Notes: generated by a model from the sequence alone, not told the origin. Shown: positions 1 to 9,393, counted from the first letter of the stretch. The stretch: 64,000 bases of DNA from Ornithinimicrobium cryptoxanthini (GCF_023923205.1 NZ_CP099490.1:2046001-2110000); one strand, 5' to 3'. Made by a program: numbers and translations.

Positions 1-585
1 GTCCATCCCCGCGGGCCACGGTTCGATGCGGGTCCAGGGGACCTGGAAGACGGTGCCCATCGAGACGCGCACCGACCGGCGATAGAGCGGGTCTGCGCAG
101 TGTGGGGTGACGAGCACGGCGTCGACACCGAGGGCCGCGGCTGAGCGGAAGACGGCTCCGACGTTGGTGTGGTCGACGATGTCCTCCAGCACCGCCACGC
201 GACTGGCACCGGCAAGGACCGCGGCGACCGTCGGCAGGACCGGGCGCTGCATCGCGGCCATGGCACCGCGGTGCACCCGGAACCCGGTGACCTCCTGCGT
301 CACCGCGGGGTCCATGACATAGACGGGAACCCCCTCGGAGAGCGCACGCTGCACCAGGTCGGCCAGGTCGGTGACCCAGCGCGGGGTGAGCAGGAGTGAG
401 CGGAGCTGGTGGCCAGCGTCTAGTGCGCGCGTGATGACCTTGGCGGACTCGGCCAGATAGAGACCACGTGCCGGCTCGAGCACGCGGCGCAGGGCCACGT
501 CGGTCAGCCCGACGTAGTCGCGCACGCGCTCGTCGTCAGCGCTGTCGACCCAGGTGACGCCGGCGGGGAGGTCGGGCCTCGTCAT
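1..585 (-). CDS. SpoU/TrmH-family rRNA methyltransferase (3' end cut by window)
   Basis: The reading frame runs open from the ATG at 585 to the window edge and gives 195 residues without a stop. The N-terminal part resembles the substrate-binding domain of 2'-O-ribose methyltransferases. The second half carries the SpoU-type start of the SAM-binding knot domain (VAVLEDIVDHTNVGAVFRSA, then LVTPHCADPLYRRSVRVSMG). The family methylates 23S rRNA or tRNA riboses using S-adenosylmethionine; the exact target cannot be read here. It is the last gene of an ABC ATPase-TauE-methyltransferase series, and its start overlaps the upstream stop as ATGA, so it is probably translationally coupled. The last knot motif lies outside the window. 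Confidence 0.88.
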   Translation of the reverse strand, partial: MTRPDLPAGVTWVDSADDERVRDYVGLTDVALRRVLEPARGLYLAESAKVITRALDAGHQLRSLLLTPRWVTDLADLVQRALSEGVPVYVMDPAVTQEVTGFRVHRGAMAAMQRPVLPTVAAVLAGASRVAVLEDIVDHTNVGAVFRSAAALGVDAVLVTPHCADPLYRRSVRVSMGTVFQVPWTRIEPWPAGMD

Positions 586-1343
586 ACGAGCAGCACCACG
601 ATGGCCACCACGCCGATCACCACGATCGTGGCGCGCAACAGCCACGCCGGCATCATGCGGCCGACCCGGGCGCCGATGAACCCTCCGGCGAAGGACCCGA
701 CCGCGATGAGCAGGACCACCGTCCAGTTGACCTGCGCTGGGTCGACAATGACGAAGACCATGGCTGCGGTGAAGTTGACGATCACGCCCAGGAGGTTCTT
801 GATGCCGTTGATCGCCTGGATATGCACCGGGAGCAGCACACTCATCAGGCCGACCAGCAGGATCCCCTGCGCCGCACCGAAATAGCCGCCATAGGCACCT
901 GCGACCAGCACCCCCGCGATGAGCGCGACGAGGCGACCGGTGGTCAGCTCGTCGGCGTGCTGGCTGGCCGCCCACCGGCTCAACCGAGGCCCGAGGACCA
1001 CCAGGAGCAGGGCCAGGGCGATCAGCACCGGGACGATCGCCTCGAAGGCTGACTCGGGCAGCACCAGGAGCAGGAGGGCTCCGATGACTGACCCGACCAG
1101 CGAGGCCGGCGCCAGCTTCTTGACCAGGTCCAGGAACGGGGCCACCTCGCGGCGATAACCCCACGCCCCTGAGACGCCGCCGGCAACTAGCCCCAGGCTG
1201 TTGGAGATGTTGGCGGACACCGGCGGATAGCCGAAGAAGAGCAGCGTGGGGAAGGTGACGAGTGTGCCCGAGCCGACGATGGTGTTGATCATGCCGGCCC
1301 AGACGCCGGCGAGCAGGATCGCCCCGACCTCCAGCGGACTCAT
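582..1343 (-). CDS. TauE/SafE-family membrane permease
   Basis: A 253-residue, strongly hydrophobic protein with about eight predicted membrane spans, a glycine-rich N-terminal half (AGVWAGMINTIVGSGTLVTFPTLL) and a second similar half (AGAYGGYFGAAQGILLVGLM). This two-fold inverted arrangement is typical of TauE/SafE (DUF81) permeases, which move sulfite, sulfonates or other small organic anions across the cytoplasmic membrane. The substrate is not predictable. The start overlaps the ABC ATPase stop by 4 nt and the stop overlaps the methyltransferase start by 4 nt, so the three genes look like one transcript. Length is usual for the family. Confidence 0.9.
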   Translation of the reverse strand: MSPLEVGAILLAGVWAGMINTIVGSGTLVTFPTLLFFGYPPVSANISNSLGLVAGGVSGAWGYRREVAPFLDLVKKLAPASLVGSVIGALLLLVLPESAFEAIVPVLIALALLLVVLGPRLSRWAASQHADELTTGRLVALIAGVLVAGAYGGYFGAAQGILLVGLMSVLLPVHIQAINGIKNLLGVIVNFTAAMVFVIVDPAQVNWTVVLLIAVGSFAGGFIGARVGRMMPAWLLRATIVVIGVVAIVVLLV

Positions 1344-2122
1344 GCGGCGCGCGCCAGCCAGCGCTCTCCGTGCTTCTCCACCACGAGGGGCAGGTCGAAG
1401 GTCGTGGACAGGTTCTCCGCGGTGAGAGTCACCTCGAGCGGCCCGGCGGCCACGATCCTGCCCTCCCGCAGCATCAGGATGTCGGTGAACCCGGGCGGGA
1501 TCTCCTCCACGTGGTGGGTCACCAGGACCATCGCGGGAGACTCGAGGTCGAGCGCGAGGACCGAGAGGCGACCGACGAGCTCCTCGCGGCCACGCAGATC
1601 CAGGCCCGCAGCCGGCTCGTCGAGCAGCATCAGCTCGGGGTCGGTCATCAGGGCACGCGCGATCTGCACACGTTTGCGCTCACCCTCGCTGAGCGTGGAG
1701 AAGCGCCGGTCCGCCAGCTGCGAGACGCCCATGGTGCGCAGCAGCTCGTCGGCGCGCCCGGTGTCCATCACGTCATACTCCTCGCGCCAGCGACCGGTCA
1801 CCGCCCACGACGCCGTGACGACGACGTCGCGCACCACCTCCTCGGGCGGGATCCGCTCGGCCAGGGCTGCGCTGGCCAGGCCGATCCGCGGGCGCAGGTC
1901 AAAGACGTCAACCGTGCCGAGCACCTCCCCGAGGATGCCCGCCACACCGGTCGTCGGGTGGATCCGGGCAGCCGCGATCTGCAGCAGGGTGGTCTTGCCC
2001 GCGCCGTTGGGGCCGATGACCACCCACCGCTCCCCCTCTTCCACCGACCAGTCGATGTCGTCGAGGAGGGCGTTGCCGCCACGGCGCACGCCGACACCAG
2101 CAAATTCGAGGACGTCGCTCAT
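1340..2122 (-). CDS. ABC transporter ATP-binding protein
   Basis: A 260-residue single nucleotide-binding domain with Walker A GPNGAGKTT (about residues 37-45), signature LSEGERKRVQIARAL (144-158), Walker B LMLLDEP (164-170) and a switch histidine in LVTHH. It couples ATP hydrolysis to transport, but no permease partner is encoded next to it except the TauE-like protein, which is not a usual ABC partner. The frame stays open upstream to 2896, but homology begins at MSDVLEFAGVGV. A TAACCT box (2131-2136) lies 8 nt before this ATG, so I start at 2122. Similar soluble ATPases exist as orphans, so a non-transport role is possible. Confidence 0.88.
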   Translation of the reverse strand: MSDVLEFAGVGVRRGGNALLDDIDWSVEEGERWVVIGPNGAGKTTLLQIAAARIHPTTGVAGILGEVLGTVDVFDLRPRIGLASAALAERIPPEEVVRDVVVTASWAVTGRWREEYDVMDTGRADELLRTMGVSQLADRRFSTLSEGERKRVQIARALMTDPELMLLDEPAAGLDLRGREELVGRLSVLALDLESPAMVLVTHHVEEIPPGFTDILMLREGRIVAAGPLEVTLTAENLSTTFDLPLVVEKHGERWLARAA

Positions 2123-2130
2123 GTCGAGCA

Positions 2131-2158
2131 AGGTTAGTTGCTCGTCCCGGCCTACGAT
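2131..2158. promoter_or_regulatory. divergent -10 boxes, leaderless type
   Basis: Minus-strand TAACCT (2131-2136) lies 8 nt before the ATPase start at 2122. Plus-strand TACGAT (2153-2158) lies 6 nt before the ATG at 2165. At these distances transcription would begin at or next to the start codon. No clear -35 hexamer is visible for either, so this rests on position and the TANNNT pattern. Confidence 0.5.
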
Positions 2159-2164
2159 CACCGC

Positions 2165-2914
2165 ATGGCAGACCTGCCGGCAAGTGTCCGCGTCGCGCTG
2201 TGGTCCACAGCAGCGCTCGCGGGTGGCCTGGACCTCAAGGAGGTCCCCCACCGCGCGATGCCGGACCTTGACCACGTCGAGGGTCTGCTGCCCCAGCTCT
2301 CGCTGTGGCGGGACCTCGGTGAACGCCTCGTGCTGGTGGCCCTGCCGCGCCCGGGTGACCTGACGAGTATGCCGAGCGGCCCAGCGGCACTCGTCGCTGC
2401 GGCGACCGAGGCGGAGGAGCTGGTCTATGTCACGGGGCTCGGCGGCGCGCTGGTGCCCGACATCCGCGAGTTCGGGCCGGAGGGCGACCAGGGCTGGGAG
2501 GCCAGATGGACCGCCTATGACGCCGACCCGGTCCCGCAGCACGTGGTCCAGCAACTGTCGCTGCCCGACGTGGAGCTGCAGCTGCGCCGCGAGATCGGGG
2601 CGCTCACCAGCGAGCTGGGCAACGCCCCCGGCCAGCCGCTGAGCGGCCACGGGCTGGAGAACGCCGTGCGCGAGGGACTCGACACCGACTGGGGCCTGCC
2701 TGACAACCTGCCACCACGCGCGGTCCGGGTGGTCGAGCTGGCCGGTGCCATCACCGGCCTGGCGGCCGCAGGACTCGATCACCGCCTGCACAGCGTGGAC
2801 TCCAGCTCGACGCTCCAGCGTGAGCAGATCCTGCGCAGGCTGCACGACCACGCGTCGCATGCGCTGGTCGCCGCGGTCAACGTCGCGGCCCTGCACCTCG
2901 CCGGCTGGCGCTAG
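2165..2914 (+). CDS. hypothetical protein
   Basis: I do not recognise a domain. The product is 249 residues, soluble, with no signal peptide or membrane span. It is rich in Leu, Ala and Val and acidic overall, with a helical C-terminal region (ITGLAAAGLDHRLHSVDSS onward). Codon use and GC are like the neighbours, supporting a real gene. The ATG at 2165 is chosen because a TACGAT box sits 6 nt upstream; an in-frame start at 2138 is less likely. It is transcribed divergently from the ABC ATPase operon and convergently toward glgA. Confidence 0.75.
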   Translation: MADLPASVRVALWSTAALAGGLDLKEVPHRAMPDLDHVEGLLPQLSLWRDLGERLVLVALPRPGDLTSMPSGPAALVAAATEAEELVYVTGLGGALVPDIREFGPEGDQGWEARWTAYDADPVPQHVVQQLSLPDVELQLRREIGALTSELGNAPGQPLSGHGLENAVREGLDTDWGLPDNLPPRAVRVVELAGAITGLAAAGLDHRLHSVDSSSTLQREQILRRLHDHASHALVAAVNVAALHLAGWR

Positions 2915-2959
2915 CCTTCCCGGGCCCGCGCGCCACCCACGCTCGGGCAGGGGGTCACC

Positions 2960-4186
2960 TCAGGACCAGCCGTCGACCACCGAGCGATAGACCTCAAGGG
3001 TGCGGTCGGCGATCGAGCTCCAGCTGAAGTGCTCCACCGCGCGAGCTCGTCCGGCCGCGCCCATCCGCTCGGCCCGCTCCGGGTCCGAGACCGCCTCATT
3101 GATGGCAGCCGCCAGGTCGGCGACGAACGTGTCGGGGTCGGTCGGTGTGCCGGTGCCGTCGGTGACCTGGTCGATGGGGACCAGCCACCCGGTCTCCCCG
3201 TCCACGACGACCTCGGGGATCCCGCCGGTCGCCGTCGCGACCACGGCCGCTCCGCAGGCCATCGCCTCAAGGTTGACGATGCCCAGCGGCTCATAGACGG
3301 AGGGGCACAGGAAGACAGTGGCGTGGGAGAGCACCGCGATCACCTTGTCCCGGGGCAGCATGTCGCCGATCCAGGTCACGCCCCCGGCGCCCGGTCCGCG
3401 CCCGTCGCGCAGCTGGTCGACCAGGGCGATGACCTCGTTCTTGATCTCCTCGGTGTCCGGCGCCCCCGCAAGGAGGACGACCTGGACCTCGGACGGCAGC
3501 TCGGCCAGCGCACGGAGCAGATAGGGCAGGCCCTTCTGCCGGGTGATGCGCCCCACGAAGACGACGCTGGGGCGATCCGGGTCCACGCCCAGCTCCTGAA
3601 CCGCGGCACGCGCCTCTGCCGAGGTGTTGCGCTGCCAGAGCTCGGAGTCGATGCCGTTGTGCACCACGTGGACTCGGTCTGGGTCGATGTCCGGATAGCT
3701 TGCCAGGATGTCCTTGCGCATGCCCGCAGACACCGCGATCACGCCGGCGGCCGCCTCATAGGCGGTCTTCTCCGCCCACGAACTGACCCGATAGCCGCCG
3801 CCCAGCTGCTCGGCCTTCCACGGGCGCATCGGCTCCAGGCTGTGGGCGGAGATGACATGGGGTATGCCGCCGAGCAGGCTGGCCAGGTGGCCGCCCATGT
3901 TGGCGTACCAGGTGTGGGAGTGGACCAGGTCGGCGCCCTCGGTCACCACGTCGGAGGCCATCGCGACATCGACCCCGAGGGTCTTCAGCGCGGCGTTGGC
4001 CGACGTGAGGTTCTCCGGTGTCGGATAGCCGGTCGTGTCGGCCTCGTCGACCGGTTCGTCGAAAGCTCGCACGGAGACGGTCAGGTCGGGCAGCTCACGC
4101 AGGGCACGAGTCAGCTCGGCCACGTGAACACCCGCTCCGCCATAGATGTTGGGTGGGTACTCACGAGTCAGGATGTCGATGCGCAC
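2960..4186 (-). CDS. glgA: glycogen synthase / alpha-maltose-1-phosphate synthase, GT4 family
   Basis: A 408-residue GT-B glycosyltransferase of the corynebacterial GlgA type. The N-terminal domain starts with MRIDILTREYPPNIYGGAGVHV and contains the acceptor loop; the C-terminal domain has VVFVGRITRQKGLPYLLRAL and the nucleotide-sugar motif EPLGIVNLEAMACGAAVVAT. Proteins of this family in mycobacteria (GlgM) use ADP-glucose to make maltose-1-phosphate for the GlgE pathway, whereas others were named glycogen synthase; sequence alone does not decide. It starts with GTG at 4186, and a minus-strand TAGCGT (4194-4199) sits 7 nt upstream. It is divergent from glgC, which supplies its ADP-glucose. 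Confidence 0.93.
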   Translation of the reverse strand: MRIDILTREYPPNIYGGAGVHVAELTRALRELPDLTVSVRAFDEPVDEADTTGYPTPENLTSANAALKTLGVDVAMASDVVTEGADLVHSHTWYANMGGHLASLLGGIPHVISAHSLEPMRPWKAEQLGGGYRVSSWAEKTAYEAAAGVIAVSAGMRKDILASYPDIDPDRVHVVHNGIDSELWQRNTSAEARAAVQELGVDPDRPSVVFVGRITRQKGLPYLLRALAELPSEVQVVLLAGAPDTEEIKNEVIALVDQLRDGRGPGAGGVTWIGDMLPRDKVIAVLSHATVFLCPSVYEPLGIVNLEAMACGAAVVATATGGIPEVVVDGETGWLVPIDQVTDGTGTPTDPDTFVADLAAAINEAVSDPERAERMGAAGRARAVEHFSWSSIADRTLEVYRSVVDGWS

Positions 4187-4193
4187 AGTTGCA

Positions 4194-4235
4194 ACGCTAT
4201 CCCCTGTCGACCAAACGCGCTCGGGCCTCTAGGTT
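4194..4235. promoter_or_regulatory. divergent glgA/glgC promoters
   Basis: Minus-strand TAGCGT (4194-4199) lies 7 nt before the glgA GTG. Plus-strand TAGGTT (4230-4235) lies 6 nt before the glgC ATG, with a TCGACC hexamer (4207-4212) 17 nt upstream of it as a possible -35. Both would give leaderless or nearly leaderless mRNAs. The 55-nt gap leaves the two promoters interleaved, so they may be co-regulated. Confidence 0.55.
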
Positions 4236-4241
4236 GGGGTC

Positions 4242-5495
4242 ATGGTCTCAAGAACGGGAAGGCTGAAGGTTCTCGCCATCGTGCTTGCGGGAGGTGAGGG
4301 CAAGCGACTCATGCCGCTGACTGCCGACCGGGCCAAGCCGGCCGTTCCGTTCGGGGGCAGCTATCGACTCATCGACTTCGCCCTGTCCAACATCGTCAAC
4401 TCAGGGTGCCTCAAGGTCGTCGTCCTGACGCAGTACAAGTCCCACAGTCTCGACGCTCACATCACCCGCACGTGGCGCATGTCCAACCTCCTGGGCAACT
4501 ACGTCGCTCCGGTCCCGGCGCAGCAGCGGATGGGCAAGCACTGGTTCGCGGGCAGCGCCGACGCGATCTATCAGAGCCTGAACCTGGTGCACGACGAGAA
4601 GCCCGACATCATCGTCGTGGTCGGCGCCGACCACGTCTATCGCATGGACTTCTCGCAGATGATCGACCAGCACATCGAGACCAAGGCAGGGGTGACGGTG
4701 GCCGCGATCCGCCAGCCGCTGAGCCTGGCCGACCAGTTCGGCGTCATCGAGGTCGACGACGCCGACCCGCGCCGCATCGGTGCCTTCCTCGAGAAGCCGA
4801 AGTCAGCCAAGGGTCTGCCGGACGCCCCCGACGAGGTGCTCGCCTCCATGGGCAACTACGTCTTCGACGCCGACGTCCTCGAGCGGGCCGTCCGCGAGGA
4901 CAGCGACCTCGAGGACTCCGCCCACGACATGGGCGGTGACATCGTCCCGGCCTTCGTCGACCGCGGCGAGGGCTATGTCTACGACTTCAAGGACAACGAC
5001 ATCCCCGGGGCGACGGACCGGGACCGCGGCTACTGGCGCGACGTCGGGACCATCGACTCCTACTACGACGCCCACATGGACCTGGTGTCCGTGCACCCGA
5101 TCTTCAACCTCTACAACGACCGTTGGCCCATCTACACCAACTACGGCTCGCCGCCCCCGGCCAAGTTCGTGCACGGGTCGCACGACCGGGTGGGGCACGC
5201 CGTGGGCTCGGCCGTCTCGCCAGGCGTGGTCATCTCCGGCGCCACCGTGGCCGACTCGGTGATCTCACCAAGGGTGCACGTCCACTCCTTCAGCAACGTG
5301 TCCCGCTCGGTGCTGCTGGACAACGTCGAGGTCGGTCGCAGCTGTCAGATCCACCGGGCCATCATCGACAAGGGTGTGCGGGTCCCGTCCGGGGTCAACA
5401 TCGGGATCGACCACGAGGAGGACCGCGCCCGGGGTTTCACCATCACCGACAGTGGCCTGGTCGTCGTCGGCAAGGGGACGGTGATCGAGGGGTGA
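4242..5495 (+). CDS. glgC: glucose-1-phosphate adenylyltransferase
   Basis: A 417-residue ADP-glucose pyrophosphorylase that makes ADP-glucose from glucose-1-phosphate and ATP, the committed step of glycogen (or maltose-1-phosphate) synthesis. The N-terminal nucleotidyltransferase domain shows [20 protein letters not shown] (about 16-35) and the sugar-phosphate region EKPKS with [16 protein letters not shown]. The C-terminal left-handed beta-helix (about 320-417) has hexapeptide-like repeats ([20 protein letters not shown]). Length is normal. The ATG at 4242 follows a TAGGTT box by 6 nt. It is paired with divergent glgA. Confidence 0.96.
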   Translation: MVSRTGRLKVLAIVLAGGEGKRLMPLTADRAKPAVPFGGSYRLIDFALSNIVNSGCLKVVVLTQYKSHSLDAHITRTWRMSNLLGNYVAPVPAQQRMGKHWFAGSADAIYQSLNLVHDEKPDIIVVVGADHVYRMDFSQMIDQHIETKAGVTVAAIRQPLSLADQFGVIEVDDADPRRIGAFLEKPKSAKGLPDAPDEVLASMGNYVFDADVLERAVREDSDLEDSAHDMGGDIVPAFVDRGEGYVYDFKDNDIPGATDRDRGYWRDVGTIDSYYDAHMDLVSVHPIFNLYNDRWPIYTNYGSPPPAKFVHGSHDRVGHAVGSAVSPGVVISGATVADSVISPRVHVHSFSNVSRSVLLDNVEVGRSCQIHRAIIDKGVRVPSGVNIGIDHEEDRARGFTITDSGLVVVGKGTVIEG

Positions 5496-5545
5496 GCCTG
5501 CGGGACTGCGCGCAAGGGCTGTGCGGACCACGGCTGCGCACGCCA

Positions 5546-5551
5546 TAGAGT
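5546..5551 (+). promoter_or_regulatory. -10 box for cphB, leaderless type
   Basis: TAGAGT ends 7 nt before the cphB ATG. No good -35 is seen. The position favours 5559 over the in-frame GTG at 5550, which would be inside the transcription start region. Confidence 0.45.
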
Positions 5552-5558
5552 GCTCCCC

Positions 5559-6491
5559 ATGTCCACGCACAACGGTTCCGTGCCGGGCTCCGCCGAGCCG
5601 TCATCCCAGGAGCACACTCGCCGGACCCTCCTTGTCATCGGTGGCGCCGAGGACAAACGCCGGCGCACCCTGGTGCTCAAGCGGTTTGTCGAGCTCGCCG
5701 GCGGACGGGAGGCCCGGATCGTGGTCATCCCCACCGCCTCCTCGATGGCCGAGGAGGCTTTTGACGTCTATCAGTCGGTCTTCGGGCGACTGCGCTCCCG
5801 CGAGGTCTCACTGGTCAACCCGCAGACCCGCCTCGAGACCAGCGAGCCGTCCCTCGCCGAGGCGATCGACAACGCCACCGGGGTCTTCGTCACCGGCGGC
5901 AACCAGCTCAAGCTCGGTCAGCTCATCGTCGGCACCCCTCTCCACGAAGCGATCACCCGCGCCTACCACCGCGGAGCGGTCATCTCCGGCACCTCCGCGG
6001 GAGCCTCGGTCCTGAGCCAGTTCATGATCTCGATGGGCGAGGAGGGCGTGGCACCACGACAGCGGGTCTCGCAGCTCAGCGCCGGCCTCGGCCTGCTGCC
6101 TGGCGTCATCCTCGACCAGCACTTCGGCCAGCGCACCCGTTATGCGCGGCTGCTGTCCCTGGTGGCTGCCTCACCCAGTCTGCTGGGAGTCGGCATCGAC
6201 GAGGACACCGCAGCTGAGATCGTCGACGAGCGCTCCATGACGGTCGTCGGCTCCGGCGCCGTCTATGTAGTGGACGCCCGCGCCGCCGTCAGCGACGCGC
6301 ACGAGGCGCGACACGCCGCTCCGCTCATGGTGTCCGGAGCCGTGGTCCACTCACTGCCCTACGGTGCGCACTTCGATCTCGGCGCGGCCCAGCTCCTCGA
6401 CTTCCAGGAGATGCACCCCGAGGTGGCTGTGGTCACCTCCCCCACTGACGCGCACGACACCGCCAACGCAGCCGCCGCGCTGCGCCGCTGA
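5559..6491 (+). CDS. cphB: cyanophycinase
   Basis: A 310-residue serine exopeptidase of the S51-like class that cleaves cyanophycin, the multi-L-arginyl-poly-L-aspartate reserve polymer, to beta-Asp-Arg dipeptides. The N-terminal sheet (LLVIGGAEDK), VTGGNQLKL and the nucleophile elbow VISGTSAGAS with Ser146 are all present. VGIDEDTAAEI and the His-containing DQHFGQRTRYARLL match the family. Length is slightly longer than the cyanobacterial enzyme because of about 20 Ser/Pro-rich N-terminal residues. It lies 19 nt before cphA, so breakdown and synthesis of the polymer are encoded together. Confidence 0.93.
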   Translation: MSTHNGSVPGSAEPSSQEHTRRTLLVIGGAEDKRRRTLVLKRFVELAGGREARIVVIPTASSMAEEAFDVYQSVFGRLRSREVSLVNPQTRLETSEPSLAEAIDNATGVFVTGGNQLKLGQLIVGTPLHEAITRAYHRGAVISGTSAGASVLSQFMISMGEEGVAPRQRVSQLSAGLGLLPGVILDQHFGQRTRYARLLSLVAASPSLLGVGIDEDTAAEIVDERSMTVVGSGAVYVVDARAAVSDAHEARHAAPLMVSGAVVHSLPYGAHFDLGAAQLLDFQEMHPEVAVVTSPTDAHDTANAAAALRR

Positions 6492-6510
6492 CCCGGACCA
6501 GGAGGCCCAC

Positions 6511-9393
6511 ATGACGAAGTCCCCGAGCCCGAGCGCCCCGGCCGCGCCCGACCTGCGGATCGTCGAGCAGCGGGTCTATCGCGGTCCCAACATCTGGAAC
6601 TACGAGCAGGCGATCCACCTCGTCGTGGACCTCGGGGTCCTTGAGGACTATCCCTCCAACACCCTCCCCGGGTTCACCGACCGTCTCATCGAGTGGCTGC
6701 CCGGGCTCCAGAACCACGTGTGCTCCCGGGGCAAGGCCGGCGGGTTCATCGAGCGGCTCCGGGAGGGCACCTGGGTCGGTCACATCAGTGAGCACCTGGC
6801 CCTCCAGCTGCAGAACGAGGCGAGCCACGACCTGCGCCGTGGCAAGACCCGTGCGGTCCGTGGCACACCTGGCCACTACAACGTCATCTATGCGTATGTC
6901 GACGAGCGGGTCGGTCTGGCCGCGGGCGAGCTCGCGGTCCGGATGATCAATGCTGGCGTCGCGGCGGACGAGTCCTTCGACTTCGAGACCGAGCTGGATG
7001 ACTTCCTGCGACTGGCCCAGCGCACCGCGTTCGGTCCCTCGACCTCGGCGATCCTCGAGGAGGCCGTGGCACGCGACATCCCCTTCATCCGGCTCAACAA
7101 CGCCTCGCTGGTGCAGCTCGGGCAGGGCGTGCACGCGCAGCGGATCCGCGCGACGATGACGTCCAAGACCGGCGCGCTAGCGGTCGACATCGCCGGCGAC
7201 AAGTCGCTGACCAACACCCTGCTGTCCTCCGCCGGGCTGCCGGTGCCGCTCAGCGACACCGTCCGCACCGAGGACGGCGCCGTCATGGTCGCCAAGAGCA
7301 TCGGCTACCCCGTCGTGGTCAAGCCCCTCGACGGCAACCACGGCCGCGGCGTCGGGATCAACCTGCGCAACGAGGCCGAGGTCCGCGCCCACTTCCCGGT
7401 CGCCGCGGAGCAGTCGCGACGCGCGATCATGGTGGTCGAGTCCTTCATCACCGGCAACGACTATCGCTGCCTGATCGTCGGCGGCAAGATGCAGGCCATC
7501 GCCGAGCGCGTGCCGGCCCACGTGATCGGCGACGGCAACCACACCGTCCAGGAGCTCGTGGAGATCACCAACGCCGACCCGCGACGAGGCGTCGGCCACG
7601 AGAAGGTGCTGACCCGCATCGCGCTCACCGAGGGCTCGGAGGCGCTGGTCCGCAACCAGGGCTTCGCGATGGACGACGTGCCCCCGGAGGGCACCATGGT
7701 CAAGCTCGCGCTGACCGGCAACATGTCCACCGGCGGCATCTCGGTCGACCGCACCTTCGACGCGCACCCGGAGAACGTCGAGATCGCCGAGGAGGCCGCC
7801 CGCCTGATCGGCCTGGACGTCGCCGGCATCGACTTCATCTGCCCCGACATCTCGGCACCGGTGCGCGAGACCGGAGGCGCGATCTGTGAGGTCAACGCGG
7901 CCCCCGGCTTCCGGATGCACACGCACCCGACGGTCGGTGAGCCGCAATACATCGCCAAGCCGGTGGTCGACCTGCTCTTCCCGCCCGGCACGCCCTCGCG
8001 CGTCCCGATCGTGGCGGTCACCGGCACCAACGGCAAGACCACGACGTCGCGGATGATCGCGCACATCATGAAGGGTCTCGGCCATCAGGTCGGCATGACC
8101 TCGACCGACGGCATCGTCATCGACGAACGTCTGGTCAAGCGTGCTGACGCCTCCGGACCGAAGTCGGCCCGCATGGTGCTGCAGAACCCCCGCGTCGACT
8201 TCGCCGTCATGGAGGTGGCCCGCGGCGGCATCCTGCGCGAGGGGCTCGGCTATGACCGCAACGATGTCGCGGTCGTCACCAATGTCAGCGCCGACCACCT
8301 GGGCCTGCGCGGCATCGACACCCTCGAGCAGCTGGCGGCAGTCAAGCGGGTCGTAGTCGAGGCGGTGCCTCGCAACGGCTTTGCCGTCCTCAATGCCGAC
8401 GACCCCAACGTGCGCGACATGCGGCGGCACTGCAGCGGGAGCATCGTCTACTTCTCGATGCAACCTCCAGGCAGCCCGGAGCGGCAGTTCATCGACACAC
8501 GCCTGCGACGGGGCGGCCGCGCCGTGGTCCTGGAGCCCACCGACCGTGGCGAGATGATCGTGATCAAGCACGGCCGCCGCTCGATGCAGCTCGCGTGGAC
8601 CCACCTGCTCCCATCGACCTTCGGGGGTGCCGCCCGCTTCAACATCGCCAACGCGATGGCGGCGGCCGGGGCCGCCTTCGCCGTCGACGTGCCGCTGCAC
8701 GACATACGACAGGGTCTGCGCACCTTCGCGACCAACTACTACCTCTCCCCCGGACGTCTCAACATGCTCGACGTCAAGGGCATCAGCGTGGTCGTGGACT
8801 ACTGCCACAACCCGGCCGGCATGCGCGCCCTCGGCGAGTTCGTGGACAACTATGCGACCCAGAAGGAGGCCTCCGTCGACAACGCCCGGATCAGCAGGAT
8901 CGGCGTCATCGGGGGCACCGGCGACCGTCGCGACGACGACCTGGCCGAGCTCGGTGCGGTGGCCGCGCGCTACTTCGACGTGATCGTCGTGCGCGAGGAC
9001 GATAACCCCCGCGGACGGCCCCGCGGCGAGAGCGCCGAGCACGTCCTGCGCGGCATCAACGAGTGCATCGCTGCTGGCGAGGCACGCACCCGGCACGTCG
9101 ACACCGTGCTGGCCGAGGTCGACGCGGTCCGCCACGCCATGGTGCTGGCCAACCCCGGTGACCTCGTCATCGCCGCGGTGGACAAGCACGCACGGGTGCT
9201 CGCCGAGCTGGAGGAGATGAGCAACTCGGCCTATGCCGGCTCACGCGCCGACGAGGAGCGCACCGGTGACCCGGACCTCGACCCCGTCGAGCTGAACGAG
9301 GCGGCGGCAGTGTCGGCCGAGGAGGCCCGCAGCGACTACACCGATCTCGAGCCGGAGACGGCCGAGCCGGAGGAGCTGCTCCCGCAGACCTGA
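6511..9393 (+). CDS. cphA: cyanophycin synthetase
   Basis: A 960-residue enzyme adding Asp and then Arg to the cyanophycin chain at the cost of two ATP. Order of domains: N-terminal domain (about 1-225, IVEQRVYRGPNIW), ATP-grasp domain for Asp addition (about 230-485, VVKPLDGNHGRGVGINL and ICEVNAAPGFRMH), then a Mur-ligase domain for Arg addition with P-loop GTNGKT at about 504-509, NVSADHLGLRGI and CHNPAGM. About 55 C-terminal residues are acidic (many Glu/Asp) and not part of the usual core. The ATG at 6511 has AGGAGG 7-12 nt upstream; the frame upstream overlaps cphB and is not used. It is cotranscribed with cphB. Confidence 0.95.
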   Translation: MTKSPSPSAPAAPDLRIVEQRVYRGPNIWNYEQAIHLVVDLGVLEDYPSNTLPGFTDRLIEWLPGLQNHVCSRGKAGGFIERLREGTWVGHISEHLALQLQNEASHDLRRGKTRAVRGTPGHYNVIYAYVDERVGLAAGELAVRMINAGVAADESFDFETELDDFLRLAQRTAFGPSTSAILEEAVARDIPFIRLNNASLVQLGQGVHAQRIRATMTSKTGALAVDIAGDKSLTNTLLSSAGLPVPLSDTVRTEDGAVMVAKSIGYPVVVKPLDGNHGRGVGINLRNEAEVRAHFPVAAEQSRRAIMVVESFITGNDYRCLIVGGKMQAIAERVPAHVIGDGNHTVQELVEITNADPRRGVGHEKVLTRIALTEGSEALVRNQGFAMDDVPPEGTMVKLALTGNMSTGGISVDRTFDAHPENVEIAEEAARLIGLDVAGIDFICPDISAPVRETGGAICEVNAAPGFRMHTHPTVGEPQYIAKPVVDLLFPPGTPSRVPIVAVTGTNGKTTTSRMIAHIMKGLGHQVGMTSTDGIVIDERLVKRADASGPKSARMVLQNPRVDFAVMEVARGGILREGLGYDRNDVAVVTNVSADHLGLRGIDTLEQLAAVKRVVVEAVPRNGFAVLNADDPNVRDMRRHCSGSIVYFSMQPPGSPERQFIDTRLRRGGRAVVLEPTDRGEMIVIKHGRRSMQLAWTHLLPSTFGGAARFNIANAMAAAGAAFAVDVPLHDIRQGLRTFATNYYLSPGRLNMLDVKGISVVVDYCHNPAGMRALGEFVDNYATQKEASVDNARISRIGVIGGTGDRRDDDLAELGAVAARYFDVIVVREDDNPRGRPRGESAEHVLRGINECIAAGEARTRHVDTVLAEVDAVRHAMVLANPGDLVIAAVDKHARVLAELEEMSNSAYAGSRADEERTGDPDLDPVELNEAAAVSAEEARSDYTDLEPETAEPEELLPQT

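Noticed and set aside
2123..2896. Long in-frame N-terminal extension of the ABC ATPase
   Set aside because: It is antisense to a better gene, has no homology and skips the natural start at MSDVLEFAGV with its -10 box.
7177..9189. Long minus-strand frame opposite cphA
   Set aside because: GC-rich mirror frame of a real gene: no domain, His/Asp/Val-rich shadow composition.
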